From contig CAJMSQ010000005.1 in the NCBI GenBank assembly GCA_905216095.1, forward strand, positions 1-64,000: 64,000 nt of DNA. Reading direction: 5' to 3'. Made by a program: the position numbers and the translations under genes. The notes under the pieces are model-generated. The model was not told the DNA's origin. It made no database searches and saw only the letters and a list, made by a program, of their open reading frames with translations. Within the stretch, counting starts at the first letter, position 1; each line of letters opens with the position of its first letter. Source of the DNA: an uncultured bacterium (GTDB taxonomy: Bacteria; Bacteroidota; Bacteroidia; Bacteroidales; Bacteroidaceae). This document shows, piece after piece, positions 33,978-43,245 of this stretch.

Positions 33978-36815
33978 TTGAAAACAACGATACTCTCCCT
34001 GCTCGCAGTCTTTACGATGCTTTGCGCCTTCTCCGTGCCCGTCGGCAACGGAGGATATGTGCGTGTGCCCGCGGCAGATACCGTGAAAGGCGATGCCCTC
34101 CGCAGTCTGCGCGACAGCATCGTGCGGCCGGACAGCCTCCGGCCCCGTCCGGACACCGCGCTGACGAGGACCGTCGCGCCGGAGACCGACACCCTCGCGA
34201 CGGACAGCGTCGCCGTGGCCGACAGCGTGCAGACCGACAGCGTCAGGAAGCGCGAGGCCGGCATCGACGCCCCGATAGCCTACACGGCAAAGGACTCGCT
34301 CATCTATGATGCGGAGAGCGGGCAGGCCTACCTCTACGGAAAGGCGAACGTGAAGTACACGGACATGACGCTGGACGCCGCCTGCATCACGATGTCCATG
34401 GACAGCAGTCTGGTACATGCCGAGGGCGCGCGCGACACCACGGGTGTCCTGCAGGACAAGCCCGTGTACAAGCAGGGCGGAGACGAGTACCGGAGCGAGC
34501 GGATGTCTTTCAACTTCAAGACCAAGAAGGGTTTCATCTCGAACGTGGCTACCACGCAGGGCAACGGCTACTTGCAGAGCCGGCAGTCCAAGCGCACCGA
34601 CGACGGGACCCTGTATCTGCAACACGCGCAATACACGACCTGCGACGCGGAACACCCGCACTTCTACCTTGCCCTGTCGCGCGCCAAGGTGCGCCCGGGC
34701 AAGGAGAGCGTTTTCGGCCCGGCCTATCTCGTGGTCGAGGATGTACCGTTGCCTTTGGCCATTCCCTACGGCTTTTTCCCTTTCAACAAGAAATATTCGA
34801 GCGGCTTCGTCATGCCCAGCTATGGAGACGAGACGAGCCGAGGCTTTTATCTGCGCGACGGAGGCTATTATTTTGCACTCAATGACTACATGGACCTGAA
34901 AGTCCTCGGCGAGATATACACGAAAGGCTCGTGGGGACTGAGCGCGGAGACCAATTACAGGAAACGCTATCGCTATAACGGCAATTTCTACATCAGTTAC
35001 CTGCGTACCATCGAGGGGGAAAAGAACATGCCGGACTATAGTGTGACGAAGAGCATGAAGATTCAGTGGACGCACAGTAAGGACTCGAAAGCCAACCCCA
35101 ACACTTCGTTCTCGGCACGTGTGAACTTCGCCTCCGAAAGCTATGAGCGCAAGAACCTGGAAAGCATGTACAATCCGCTTTCCTATACCCAGAGCACGCG
35201 CGCGTCGAGCGTAAGTTTCTCGCACACCTTTCCCAACATCGGTCTGACGCTTTCCGGTTCCACCAACCTCACGCAGAACATGCGCGACTCGTCGGTGGCG
35301 ATGACACTGCCCGACTTGTCGATTTCGCTGAACCGCTTCTACCCGTTCCGGCGCAAGCGGATGGCGGGCAAGGAACGCTGGTACGAAAAAATTTCCCTCT
35401 CCTACACGGGACAACTCTCCAACAGCATCACCACAAAAGAGGACAAACTCTTCAAATCTAACCTCGTGAAGGACTGGAGGAACGGTATGCAGCACCGCAT
35501 CCCCATAGACGCGAACTTCCAGGTGCTGAAGTACATCAACATCACGCCCAACTTCCAGCTGCGGGACTTCATGTACATGAGCCGCATCGAGCGTTCGTGG
35601 GACGAAACCGCACAGCAGGAAAAACGCGACACGAGTTACGGCTTCTACAACCTCTACGACTGGCGCGTCGGCATCTCGGCCAACACCACGCTGTACGGCT
35701 TCTACAAACCGTGGAGAAAGCTCTTCGGCGACAAAATCATAGCCATACGACACGTCCTCAAGCCGTCAGTGTCGTTCAGCTACGCGCCCGACTTCACTGC
35801 CGCGCACTACGGCTATACGGACAGCTATGTGCGCACCGATGCCAACGGGGAAGTGTCCACGGTGACCTATTCGCCTTACGCCAACGGCATCTACGGTTAT
35901 CCTAACGGGACGAAACAGGGAATGGTCAGCATGACACTGTCGAACAACCTCGAGATGAAACTGAAGAGTGACCGCGATTCGACAGGCGAACGCAAGGTTA
36001 GTCTCATCGACGAGCTGTCCGGGACGCTCTCTTATAACTTTGCGGCGAAACAACAGCCGTGGAGCGACCTCTCGACCCGCCTGCGGTTGAAACTTTCCAA
36101 GAAGTACACATTCTCCATGGCCGCGGTATTCGCCACTTACGCCTATGCGTTCGACAAGAACGGGCGCGTGGTGAAAAGCAACCGCACGGAATGGAGCTAC
36201 GGACGCTTCGGTCGTTTCCAGGGGATGTCGCAGAATCTTTCCTACACGTTCAACAACCAGACGCTGAACAAGTTCCTCGGATTGCTGAAAGGCAGGAAAA
36301 CGGACGAAGAAAGCGGCAACGACAAAGTGGATGCCGGGACAGACGCGGGTGACGCCAACGTAGACCCCGACCTGAAGGCTTCAAGGCAGGGCGGGAACAA
36401 GCCCAAGCAAAAGGCAAAGGTGGACGAGGACGGCTATCTGGCTTTCTCCATTCCGTGGTCGCTGACTGTTTCGTACGGCATCACCATGTCCGAGGACCGC
36501 TCACGGCAGATAAACGTGCGCAGGATGCGTTATCCCTATTCTTTCACGCAGACCATGAACTTTTCGGGCTATGTGCGCATTGCCGACGGCTGGAACATCA
36601 CGTTCAGTTCGGGATATGATTTCGACTACCACGAGCTTTCGATGACGACAGCCTCTGTCTCGCGCGACTTACACTGTTTCGAAATGTCGTGTTCCATCGT
36701 ATTGCGGCCTTACTCCTCGTTCAACTTCACCTTCCGCGCCCGGGCCAACGAACTGGCCGACGCCCTGAAGTGGGACAAACGCAGTTCGTACAGCACGAAC
36801 ATAGAGTGGTATTGA
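33978..36815 (+). CDS. lptD: LPS-assembly outer-membrane protein LptD
   Basis: LptD inserts LPS into the outer leaflet of the outer membrane, with LptE. The 945-aa protein has a signal peptide, then a Ser/Thr/Asp-rich linker (DTLATDSVAVADSVQTDSVR) and an OstA-like N-terminal domain (YDAESGQAYLYGKANVKYTD, YRSERMSFNFKTKKGFISN). A long beta-barrel ending in aromatic-rich strands follows. The start codon is TTG: it lies just after the promoter and begins the signal peptide (M)KTTILSLLAVFTMLCAF, while later ATGs would remove the signal. The barrel is typical of divergent Bacteroidota LptD. Confidence 0.9.
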   Translation: MKTTILSLLAVFTMLCAFSVPVGNGGYVRVPAADTVKGDALRSLRDSIVRPDSLRPRPDTALTRTVAPETDTLATDSVAVADSVQTDSVRKREAGIDAPIAYTAKDSLIYDAESGQAYLYGKANVKYTDMTLDAACITMSMDSSLVHAEGARDTTGVLQDKPVYKQGGDEYRSERMSFNFKTKKGFISNVATTQGNGYLQSRQSKRTDDGTLYLQHAQYTTCDAEHPHFYLALSRAKVRPGKESVFGPAYLVVEDVPLPLAIPYGFFPFNKKYSSGFVMPSYGDETSRGFYLRDGGYYFALNDYMDLKVLGEIYTKGSWGLSAETNYRKRYRYNGNFYISYLRTIEGEKNMPDYSVTKSMKIQWTHSKDSKANPNTSFSARVNFASESYERKNLESMYNPLSYTQSTRASSVSFSHTFPNIGLTLSGSTNLTQNMRDSSVAMTLPDLSISLNRFYPFRRKRMAGKERWYEKISLSYTGQLSNSITTKEDKLFKSNLVKDWRNGMQHRIPIDANFQVLKYINITPNFQLRDFMYMSRIERSWDETAQQEKRDTSYGFYNLYDWRVGISANTTLYGFYKPWRKLFGDKIIAIRHVLKPSVSFSYAPDFTAAHYGYTDSYVRTDANGEVSTVTYSPYANGIYGYPNGTKQGMVSMTLSNNLEMKLKSDRDSTGERKVSLIDELSGTLSYNFAAKQQPWSDLSTRLRLKLSKKYTFSMAAVFATYAYAFDKNGRVVKSNRTEWSYGRFGRFQGMSQNLSYTFNNQTLNKFLGLLKGRKTDEESGNDKVDAGTDAGDANVDPDLKASRQGGNKPKQKAKVDEDGYLAFSIPWSLTVSYGITMSEDRSRQINVRRMRYPYSFTQTMNFSGYVRIADGWNITFSSGYDFDYHELSMTTASVSRDLHCFEMSCSIVLRPYSSFNFTFRARANELADALKWDKRSSYSTNIEWY

Positions 36816-36867
36816 CGCGGAAGGCATGTCCGTCCAACTATAAGACAACTTTACAATCATCACCCAT

Positions 36868-37545
36868 ATGAAGAAAATCCTATTTGTACTGACCGTCGGA
36901 TGCGGATGCCTGTTCGCGGCTTGCGGGTCTGACGAAAATGAAGCGCACCAGACTTATTTTTATCCCGACAGGCCGGGTGGGCTGCAACTGTATGCCGACC
37001 AGACCGAAGACACGCTGCACATCGTGTCGCTCGACTCGTGGTCCGTCACGCCTTCGGCCGACTGGCTGAGCGTCAGCCCCGAGGCAGAGAACATTCCTTC
37101 GGGATATATCCTCGACCGCCGCATGGATATTTCCGCCACGCCCAATGTTACGGGAAAGAACCGCGCCGCCGTGCTGTCGGTGAAAGCCTACGAGCACACG
37201 CTGTCCGTACCGGTGTCGCAGGCTTCGTGGCTGAATGTCATCCATCCGCAGGGGGAAATCGACATGACCGCGGACTTCGAGACGCGCAGGCCCTCGTTTG
37301 TCATGAACCTGAAGCCGACGACGACCGACACTACCATAGTTTTCAAGGTCTATGAGGACGGTGCGACGTTGCAGTCGGCCGATCCGTGGATTGTACCCGA
37401 GGCCCGGTTGTTCGAGGCCGGCGAGCACAGCGTGCGGCTGACCGTGGAAAGCAATCCTGCAGAGCAGGACCGCAGGACGAAACTCACGCTTACGTCGGCC
37501 GGCATCAGCACGGAGATTGAAATGAAACAGCCTCCGAGGCAATAA
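36868..37545 (+). CDS. BACON-like domain lipoprotein
   Basis: 225 aa starting MKKILFVLTVGCGCLFAACG, a lipoprotein signal with a lipobox Cys. The first domain reads like a BACON/Ig-type fold: SWSVTPSADWLSVSPEAENI, DISATPNVTGKNRAAVLSVK and HTLSVPVSQASW. A second similar unit follows, ending LTLTSAGISTEIEMKQ. Such lipoproteins are usually periplasmic or surface-exposed, with carbohydrate- or mucin-related roles suspected. It follows lptD by 52 bp and is closed by a strong terminator. Confidence 0.72.
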   Translation: MKKILFVLTVGCGCLFAACGSDENEAHQTYFYPDRPGGLQLYADQTEDTLHIVSLDSWSVTPSADWLSVSPEAENIPSGYILDRRMDISATPNVTGKNRAAVLSVKAYEHTLSVPVSQASWLNVIHPQGEIDMTADFETRRPSFVMNLKPTTTDTTIVFKVYEDGATLQSADPWIVPEARLFEAGEHSVRLTVESNPAEQDRRTKLTLTSAGISTEIEMKQPPRQ

Positions 37546-37571
37546 GCCGGCAGGCTCTGCCGCATACATAC

Positions 37572-37611
37572 GGGGGACACGCGCCGACTTGCGGCCTGTG
37601 TCCCCCTTTTT
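37572..37611 (+). terminator. Terminator after the lptD-lipoprotein unit
   Basis: GGGGGACAC (37572-37580) pairs with GTGTCCCCC (37598-37606), followed by TTTTTC. Confidence 0.88.
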
Positions 37612-37616
37612 CATTG

Positions 37617-37650
37617 AAAATGCCGCCGAAGCGCGGGATGCTTCGGCGGC
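37617..37650 (-). terminator. Terminator after asnA
   Basis: GCCGCCGAAGC (37622-37632) pairs with GCTTCGGCGGC (37640-37650). On the minus strand TTTTC follows. Confidence 0.75.
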
Positions 37651-37707
37651 AATGCCTTTCGGAACGTGCGGTCCGGCTTCCGGTCACCGGCGGATGCCCG
37701 CTCCTCG

Positions 37708-38745
37708 TTATATAAGCATGATGCCCAGTTCCTCACATTCGCGCCGCATCTCCTCAGGCCAGATGCTGGCCTGGATTTCCCCGATGTGCGCCTTGCCGAG
37801 ATAGAGCATACAAAGGCGTGACTGCCCGATGCCGCCGCCCACACTGAGGGGCAGCGAGCCTTCGACCAGTCTCCGGTGGAAATAAAGGCCCAGCCGCTCT
37901 TCCTTCCCGCTGTCACGGAGTTGCCGGAGCAATGCTTCCTTGTCCACACGTATGCCCATGGACGAAAGTTCGATGGAGCGACCCAGCACGTTGTTCCACA
38001 CCAGCAGGTCTCCGTTAAGTCCCGGCAGCCCGTTCTCGGCGATGGTCGTGTAGTCGTCGTAGTCCGGCGCGCGCAGGTCGTGGGGCTTGCTGTCGGAAAG
38101 CGGGCAACCGATGCCGATGATGAACACCGCGCCCATTTCGCGCGTGATGGCGTCCTCGCGCTCCTTGGGCGAAAGACCGGGGTAGCGCTTGAGCAGTTCT
38201 TCGGCATGGATGAACGTCACGTCCTCGGGCAACGAGGGACGCAACTGCGGGAAACGCTCGCACACCAGGAACTCCGTGCGCAGCAGCGCGGCATAAATGC
38301 AGCGTACCGTGCGTTTGAGGAACGCCAGTGTGCGCTCTTCGGGACGAATGACGCGCTCCCAGTCCCACTGGTCTACGTAGAGAGAGTGCAGGTTGCCCAG
38401 TTCCTCGTCGGCGCGGATGGCGTTCATGTCGGTGTAGATGCCATATCCCTGTTCCACATTGTGCTCGGCCAGCGTCAGACGCTTCCACTTGGCCAGCGAG
38501 TGTACTACCTCGGCGTGCGCGTCGCCCAGGTCCTTGATGGGGAAAGTCACCGGACGTTCCGTACCGCTGAGGTCGTCGTTGATACCCAGGCCGCGGAGCA
38601 CGAACAGCGGGCCGGTGACGCGGCGCAGGCGCAGGCCGGTGGCCAAATTCTCCTGGAAAAACTCTTTTATCACTTTGATACCCTGTTCCGTCTCGTATTT
38701 GTCGAGCAGCGGACGGTATTTTGAAGGACGTATTAGATAACTCAT
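37708..38745 (-). CDS. asnA: Aspartate--ammonia ligase (asparagine synthetase A)
   Basis: AsnA makes asparagine from aspartate, ammonia and ATP with a class II aaRS-like fold. The 345 aa include LRLRRVTGPLFVLRGLGIND, FPIKDLGDAHAEVVHSLAKW, YTDMNAIRADEELGNLHSLY, YVDQWDWERVI and the ATP-site GGGIGQSRLCMLYLGKAHIGE. Length is slightly above the usual 330. It has its own promoter and is a single-gene unit. Confidence 0.96.
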   Translation of the reverse strand: MSYLIRPSKYRPLLDKYETEQGIKVIKEFFQENLATGLRLRRVTGPLFVLRGLGINDDLSGTERPVTFPIKDLGDAHAEVVHSLAKWKRLTLAEHNVEQGYGIYTDMNAIRADEELGNLHSLYVDQWDWERVIRPEERTLAFLKRTVRCIYAALLRTEFLVCERFPQLRPSLPEDVTFIHAEELLKRYPGLSPKEREDAITREMGAVFIIGIGCPLSDSKPHDLRAPDYDDYTTIAENGLPGLNGDLLVWNNVLGRSIELSSMGIRVDKEALLRQLRDSGKEERLGLYFHRRLVEGSLPLSVGGGIGQSRLCMLYLGKAHIGEIQASIWPEEMRRECEELGIMLI

Positions 38746-38769
38746 GGTTTCAAATTGCTATTTTCGGCA

Positions 38770-38799
38770 CAAAAATACGTATTTATTTGACATAGACAA
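38770..38799 (-). promoter_or_regulatory. Promoter of asnA
   Basis: On the minus strand: TTG at 38799-38797, 19-bp spacer, TATTTTTG at 38777-38770. Confidence 0.75.
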
Positions 38800-38962
38800 A
38801 GCATATTTGCACTCTTTTTGTCAGGTTTCGTGCCGGCGGATGCCGGCCGGAAACGTGCAGGCGGCTTTTGCGCGTCTCTTTTTCTCCGGCCGGAAACGCT
38901 TCACCGCCGGCCGGACTTCCGTCTGCGCGGGCAACGAGTTCGGGAACGGCTTCCGTTGCCGA

Positions 38963-39219
38963 CCGACATTAACATTTTTAACTTTTCTGTACTTTTGGCG
39001 CGGCGTACATGGCTTGTAGTTTCGCCTACATGCAGGGACGGGAAACGCTACATGGCATGTACGAAAAACTACATGGCACATAGAAAATCCTTTTCCACGG
39101 GAAAATTCGGCGTAAACCGGGCCTGCGGGCACGAAAAAAGGGCGGTTTCACGCCGCCCCCGTACTTCCGTAGTGCAAAGATAATACATTTTTCGCCCAAA
39201 AGCAAATTGTGTTAAAATC
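38963..39219 (-). repeat. Intergenic promoter-hairpin repeat, copy E
   Basis: Inverted relative to C and D but nearly identical to them. Minus-strand promoter: TTG 39205-39203, N20, TATCTTTG 39182-39175. Hairpin GGGCGG/CCGCCC at 39140-39158, then a T-run. It fills the divergent asnA/vor-operon gap. Flanks 38800-38962 and 39220-39469 show no gene. Confidence 0.88.
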
Positions 39220-39469
39220 CACGGCGGCCACGCGGAACGGCATGGCATCCGGTGGCGGAAAACAGGCTTCCGTATGCCGGAATGTGCCTTCCGGGCCGAA
39301 AAATGCCCCGGAAAAGCCGGAAAACGTTTCAATGGAAACAAATTTGTCCGCAGCTGCAAGCGCTTAACCATCAGTCGGATAAGAAAACAAGGCCCGGAAA
39401 ATTTAGAGAAATTAACCTCGCCGGAAGAAACATTTAGACAAAAAAGCGGACACTTCAGCGAGAATTACG

Positions 39470-39477
39470 TACCTTTG
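39470..39477 (+). promoter_or_regulatory. Possible -7 box for the TPR-vor operon
   Basis: TACCTTTG; no TTG at the expected spacing, so support is partial. Confidence 0.4.
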
Positions 39478-39500
39478 TGATGCTTGAAAACAGGCCGGAC

Positions 39501-39776
39501 ATGGAAAGTTTCTACCATACCATAAAACGCGCCATCGACGGCGGGGACATCGGGCAGGCACGGCTTCTCATCGACATGGCGCTGAGAAAGACGCCCGAAG
39601 ACCCGAAGCTGCATTACCTGAAAGGCTGCACCTACCTGAAAACCGGGCATTGGCACAAGGCCATGAACAGCTTCATGCGCAGCAGGACGGCCGACGGAAA
39701 CGCTGCGGCCGGGGAAATGATTGATATGCTCGACGGCATCATGAATTTCTACCACAAGGACCTTTACAACCCATAG
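39501..39776 (+). CDS. Small tetratricopeptide-repeat protein leading the 2-oxoacid oxidoreductase operon
   Basis: 91 aa. One to two TPR-like helix pairs are visible: GDIGQARLLIDMALRKTPED with PKLHYLKGCTYLKTGHWHKA, then NSFMRSRTADGN. It ends MDILNFYNKD-like as GIMNFYHKDLYNP, a tail I associate with homologues encoded ahead of VorB in Bacteroides. In-frame ATG 39480 is an alternative start, but it lies only three bases after the -7 box, so 39501 is preferred. Probably a chaperone or assembly factor; unproven. Confidence 0.7.
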   Translation: MESFYHTIKRAIDGGDIGQARLLIDMALRKTPEDPKLHYLKGCTYLKTGHWHKAMNSFMRSRTADGNAAAGEMIDMLDGIMNFYHKDLYNP

Positions 39777-39835
39777 GCCGCAAATACAAAGAATAACGAC
39801 AGGGAAAAACATCCCACAGCCATACATTATAATTA

Positions 39836-41242
39836 ATGAGCAAGACAAAAGGAACCATCGTGATAGACACGGACAGATGCAAGGGCTGCAACCTTTGCGT
39901 GATTGCCTGTCCGACGAACACGCTTGCACTGACCGCCGACGAGGTGAACCATAAAGGCTATGCCTACAGCCGGATGGTGGCCGATACGTGCATAGGCTGC
40001 GGTTCGTGCGCCATAGTCTGTCCCGATGCCTGCATAACGGTTTACAAGGAAGGCGGTGCGAAAACCGCCGCGCCGGCACCGGTGGAAAACGCCGGCGGCG
40101 ACGTATGCGCAGATGCCGGATGCGCGCAGCCGGATGTACCGGCGGGCCAACCGGAAACGGACGGCGACGCAGCGGAAGTCATGTTGATGAAAGGAAACGA
40201 GGCCATCGCACACGCGGCCATACGTTGCGGATGCGACGGATACTTCGGTTATCCCATAACCCCGCAGAGTGAGGTGCTCGAGACGCTGGCCGAGCTGAAA
40301 CCCTGGGAGATGACCGGCATGGTCGTGCTGCAAGCCGAAAGCGAGATAGCCTCCATCAACATGCTCTACGGCGGAGGCGGGACGGGAAAGCGCGTCATGA
40401 CTTCGTCGTCGAGCGTCGGCATCGCCCTCATGCAGGAAGGCATCAGCTACATGGCGGGGGCCGAGGTTCCGGGACTGATTGTGAACGTACAGCGCGGCGG
40501 CCCGGGGCTCGGAACCATACAGCCGTCGCAGAGTGACTACAACCAAGCGACGCGCGGCGGCGGCAACGGCGACTACAACGTCATCGTACTTGCCCCCAAC
40601 AGCGTACAGGAGATGGCCGACTTCGTGGACCTGGGCTTCCAACTGGCCTTCCGCTATCGCACGCCTGCCATGATACTTTCCGATGGCGTAATAGGTCAGA
40701 TGATGGAGAAGGTGGTATTGCCTCCCTACAAGCCACGCCGCAGCGAGGAAGACATAGCCCGCGAATGCCCGTGGGCGGCCAACGGCCACAAACTGCGCGG
40801 CAGGAAACCGAACATCATCACCTCGCTCGAACTTGACCCCGCGGAAATGGAGAAAAGAAACCTGCACCTGCAGGCCAAGTACCGGGAAATCGAGGCCAAC
40901 GAGGTGCGCTGCGAAACCATCTCCTGCGAAGATGCCGACTACATGATAGTCGCGTTCGGCTCGGCGGCACGTATCTCGCAGAAGGCCATGGAAACGGCCC
41001 GCCGCAAGGGACTTAAGGTCGGCTTGTTCCGGCCCGTGACGCTCTGGCCCTTCCCCAAGAATGAAATACACCGGTTGTCGCAGCACATGAAAGGCATCCT
41101 GACCGTCGAAATCAACGCCGGGCAGATGGTATATGACGTCCGCGCGGCAGCAGATGCAGATGTGCCCGTGCGTCACTTCGGACGTTTGGGCGGCATTGTG
41201 CCCGACCCCGACGAAATTGTCGCCGAACTTGAAAAATTCTAA
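39836..41242 (+). CDS. vorB: Ferredoxin-VorB fusion: 2-oxoacid:ferredoxin oxidoreductase delta-alpha subunit
   Basis: 468 aa joining two subunits that are usually separate. Residues 1-70 form a 2x[4Fe-4S] ferredoxin (Cys 15, 18, 21, 25 and 52, 55, 58, 62). A linker of about 45 residues, rich in Ala, Pro, Gly and Asp, follows. From about 116 the alpha subunit begins with LMKGNEAIAHAAIRCGCDGY and FGYPITPQSEVLETLAELKP, and continues to a normal C-terminus. The complex oxidatively decarboxylates branched-chain 2-oxoacids or 2-oxoglutarate to acyl-CoA, reducing ferredoxin. The next genes supply the TPP and gamma subunits. The frame is continuous with no sign of a sequencing frameshift. Confidence 0.92.
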   Translation: MSKTKGTIVIDTDRCKGCNLCVIACPTNTLALTADEVNHKGYAYSRMVADTCIGCGSCAIVCPDACITVYKEGGAKTAAPAPVENAGGDVCADAGCAQPDVPAGQPETDGDAAEVMLMKGNEAIAHAAIRCGCDGYFGYPITPQSEVLETLAELKPWEMTGMVVLQAESEIASINMLYGGGGTGKRVMTSSSSVGIALMQEGISYMAGAEVPGLIVNVQRGGPGLGTIQPSQSDYNQATRGGGNGDYNVIVLAPNSVQEMADFVDLGFQLAFRYRTPAMILSDGVIGQMMEKVVLPPYKPRRSEEDIARECPWAANGHKLRGRKPNIITSLELDPAEMEKRNLHLQAKYREIEANEVRCETISCEDADYMIVAFGSAARISQKAMETARRKGLKVGLFRPVTLWPFPKNEIHRLSQHMKGILTVEINAGQMVYDVRAAADADVPVRHFGRLGGIVPDPDEIVAELEKF

Positions 41243-41252
41243 CACCGCAAAG

Positions 41253-41621
41253 ATGAACGACAACAGCAACGACATACTCGAACGCCTGAAACACCCCGAA
41301 CGGGAAGCACAGAGACGGCAAGACAACAACCGCCTGTTCCTGCGCAACATACTGAACGGCGTGTTCATGCTCATGGCCGCCACAGCCATGATAGGTCTGC
41401 TCGTCACCTGGAAGTCGCCGCAACAGCCCACATGGTGCTACATCCTGGGACTGTCGGCGGTAGTGGTGAAAATGTGCGAGGCCATGCTCCGTATGCCGGG
41501 CATGAAACAGACTCCGCGCCATCCGCGCTCTGCCGGGAGCACACTCCCTTCCGGCAACCCCGGGGCTGCATCCGACGGCAAGCCGCATGAGGGGAAGCAG
41601 GACGGGCCCGCTAATTCCTGA
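41253..41621 (+). CDS. Small two-helix membrane protein within the vor operon
   Basis: 122 aa starting MNDNSNDILERLKHPEREAQ, 10 bp after vorB. Two hydrophobic helices are visible (NGVFMLMAATAMIGLLVTW and TWCYILGLSAVVVKMCEAM), followed by a polar disordered tail of about 35 residues. Not recognised as a named family. Its position between the alpha and beta subunit genes suggests a membrane anchor or accessory factor for the oxidoreductase; this is inference. Confidence 0.7.
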   Translation: MNDNSNDILERLKHPEREAQRRQDNNRLFLRNILNGVFMLMAATAMIGLLVTWKSPQQPTWCYILGLSAVVVKMCEAMLRMPGMKQTPRHPRSAGSTLPSGNPGAASDGKPHEGKQDGPANS

Positions 41622-41719
41622 CGCAGGGCCGCGGAGACCGGAAACTGGGACAAAAGCATCCGTCAGAAGGACAAGAGAAACCAAGACTATATTTCGAGAA
41701 CCTACATACACACCCGAAC

Positions 41720-42520
41720 ATGAGCGAAACCATATATCCGGAAAACGAACGGCCGGCCACGATGAACAATGACCTGGTGAAGCCGGAAAACATCGTACAG
41801 AAGAAGCCGGAACTCATGAACGACGTGAGCATGCACTACTGTCCGGGCTGCTCGCACGGCGTGGTGCACAAACTCATCGCCGAGGTCATTGCCGAAATGG
41901 GCATGGAAGAGAAAACCATCGGCATCAGTCCCGTCGGTTGTGCCGTATTCGCGTACCGCTACATCGACATCGACTGGCAGGAAGCTGCCCACGGACGCGC
42001 GCCGGCATTGGCATGTGCCAGCAAGAGACTGTGGCCCGACCGCCTCGTCTTCACCTATCAGGGCGACGGAGACCTGGCCTGCATCGGCACGGCCGAGACC
42101 ATCCACGCACTGAACCGCGGCGACAACATCACCATCATATTCGTAAACAATGCCATCTACGGAATGACGGGCGGGCAGATGGCGCCTACGACGCTCTTGG
42201 GCATGAAAACGGCGACCTGTCCCTATGGAAGAACTCCCGAGATACACGGTTTCCCGTTGAAAATAACGGAAATCGCCGCCCAGCTCGAAGGTACGTGCTA
42301 CGTGACGCGGCAAAGCGTGCACAACGTGGCGGCCATCCGAAAGGCAAAGCGGGCCATCCGAAAGGCTTTCGAGAACTCGATGCAAGGACGTGGCTCCAAT
42401 CTCGTCGAAATTGTAAGCACATGCTCGTCCGGATGGAAGATGACGCCCGCCAAGGCCAATGAATGGATGGCGGAGAACATGTTCGCTTACTACCATGTGG
42501 GCGACCTGAAAGACGTATAA
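41720..42520 (+). CDS. 2-oxoacid:ferredoxin oxidoreductase beta subunit (thiamine diphosphate binding)
   Basis: 266 aa. The cluster-binding cysteine start MHYCPGCSHGVVHKLI, the ThDP/Mg motif GDGDLACIGTAETIHALNRG with IFVNNAIYGMTGGQMAPTT, and the late Cys in VSTCSSGWKMTP are KorB/VorA/PorB type. Start 41720 or 41762 (MNNDLVKPEN). It supplies the active site for decarboxylation, with VorB and the gamma subunit. Confidence 0.92.
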   Translation: MSETIYPENERPATMNNDLVKPENIVQKKPELMNDVSMHYCPGCSHGVVHKLIAEVIAEMGMEEKTIGISPVGCAVFAYRYIDIDWQEAAHGRAPALACASKRLWPDRLVFTYQGDGDLACIGTAETIHALNRGDNITIIFVNNAIYGMTGGQMAPTTLLGMKTATCPYGRTPEIHGFPLKITEIAAQLEGTCYVTRQSVHNVAAIRKAKRAIRKAFENSMQGRGSNLVEIVSTCSSGWKMTPAKANEWMAENMFAYYHVGDLKDV

Positions 42521-42585
42521 CTGCAAACCGCATACGGAGGCGGCCTGCCGCGAAAGCGGAGAACCGGCTCCGGCACACCTACATC

Positions 42586-43128
42586 ATGAAACAAGAAATA
42601 ATCATATCGGGATTCGGCGGACAAGGCGTACTTTCCATGGGAAAAATACTGGCCTACGCCGCGCTCATGGAGGGCAAGGAGGTAACTTGGATGCCGGCGT
42701 ACGGGCCCGAGCAGAGGGGAGGAACTGCCAACGTGACGGTAATCGTCAGTGACGAGCGCATATCCTCGCCCATCCTCAGCCGATACGACACGGCCATACT
42801 GCTCAACCAGCCTTCGATAGACAAATTCCTGCCTAAAGTTAAGCCTGGCGGAACCGTCATATATGACAGTTTCGGCATCATCGACAGGCCCGCGCGGCCG
42901 GACGTGGCCTGCTATCACACGAATGCCATGGAGACGGCAGCCGAGATGAAGATGATGAAAGGATTCAATATGTTCGTGCTCGGCGGACTGCTGAAAGTGC
43001 ATCCCATCGTCACGCTCGAGAACGTCATGAAGGCACTCCGCAAGACCTTGCCCGAGCGGCACCACCGCCTGCTCCCCATGAACGAACAGGCCATTGTCAA
43101 GGGAATGGAAATCATCTGCCGGGAATGA
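42586..43128 (+). CDS. 2-oxoacid:ferredoxin oxidoreductase gamma subunit
   Basis: 180 aa starting MKQEIIISGFGGQGVLSMGK. The GFGGQG motif, the MPAYGPEQRGGTANVTVIVS block and the later FNMFVLGGLLKVHPIV are diagnostic for the gamma domain of POR/KOR/VOR enzymes. The start at 42586 is the first codon of the conserved N-terminus. Last catalytic gene of the operon. Confidence 0.93.
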   Translation: MKQEIIISGFGGQGVLSMGKILAYAALMEGKEVTWMPAYGPEQRGGTANVTVIVSDERISSPILSRYDTAILLNQPSIDKFLPKVKPGGTVIYDSFGIIDRPARPDVACYHTNAMETAAEMKMMKGFNMFVLGGLLKVHPIVTLENVMKALRKTLPERHHRLLPMNEQAIVKGMEIICRE

Positions 43129-43245
43129 ACGGCAGGAAGCCGCCCGCAAGGGCGGACAGAGTATATAAAAACAAACGGAAACCTTTTAGAAAAACGCCTC
43201 TAAGACTTCGCAGGGCGGAACGGCCGCGGAGGAGGCATTACCATT

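Noticed and set aside
37619..37650. Hairpin at 37622-37650 as part of the repeat family
   Set aside because: It lacks the family's promoter and terminal motifs and fits a simple asnA terminator with a minus-strand U-tail.
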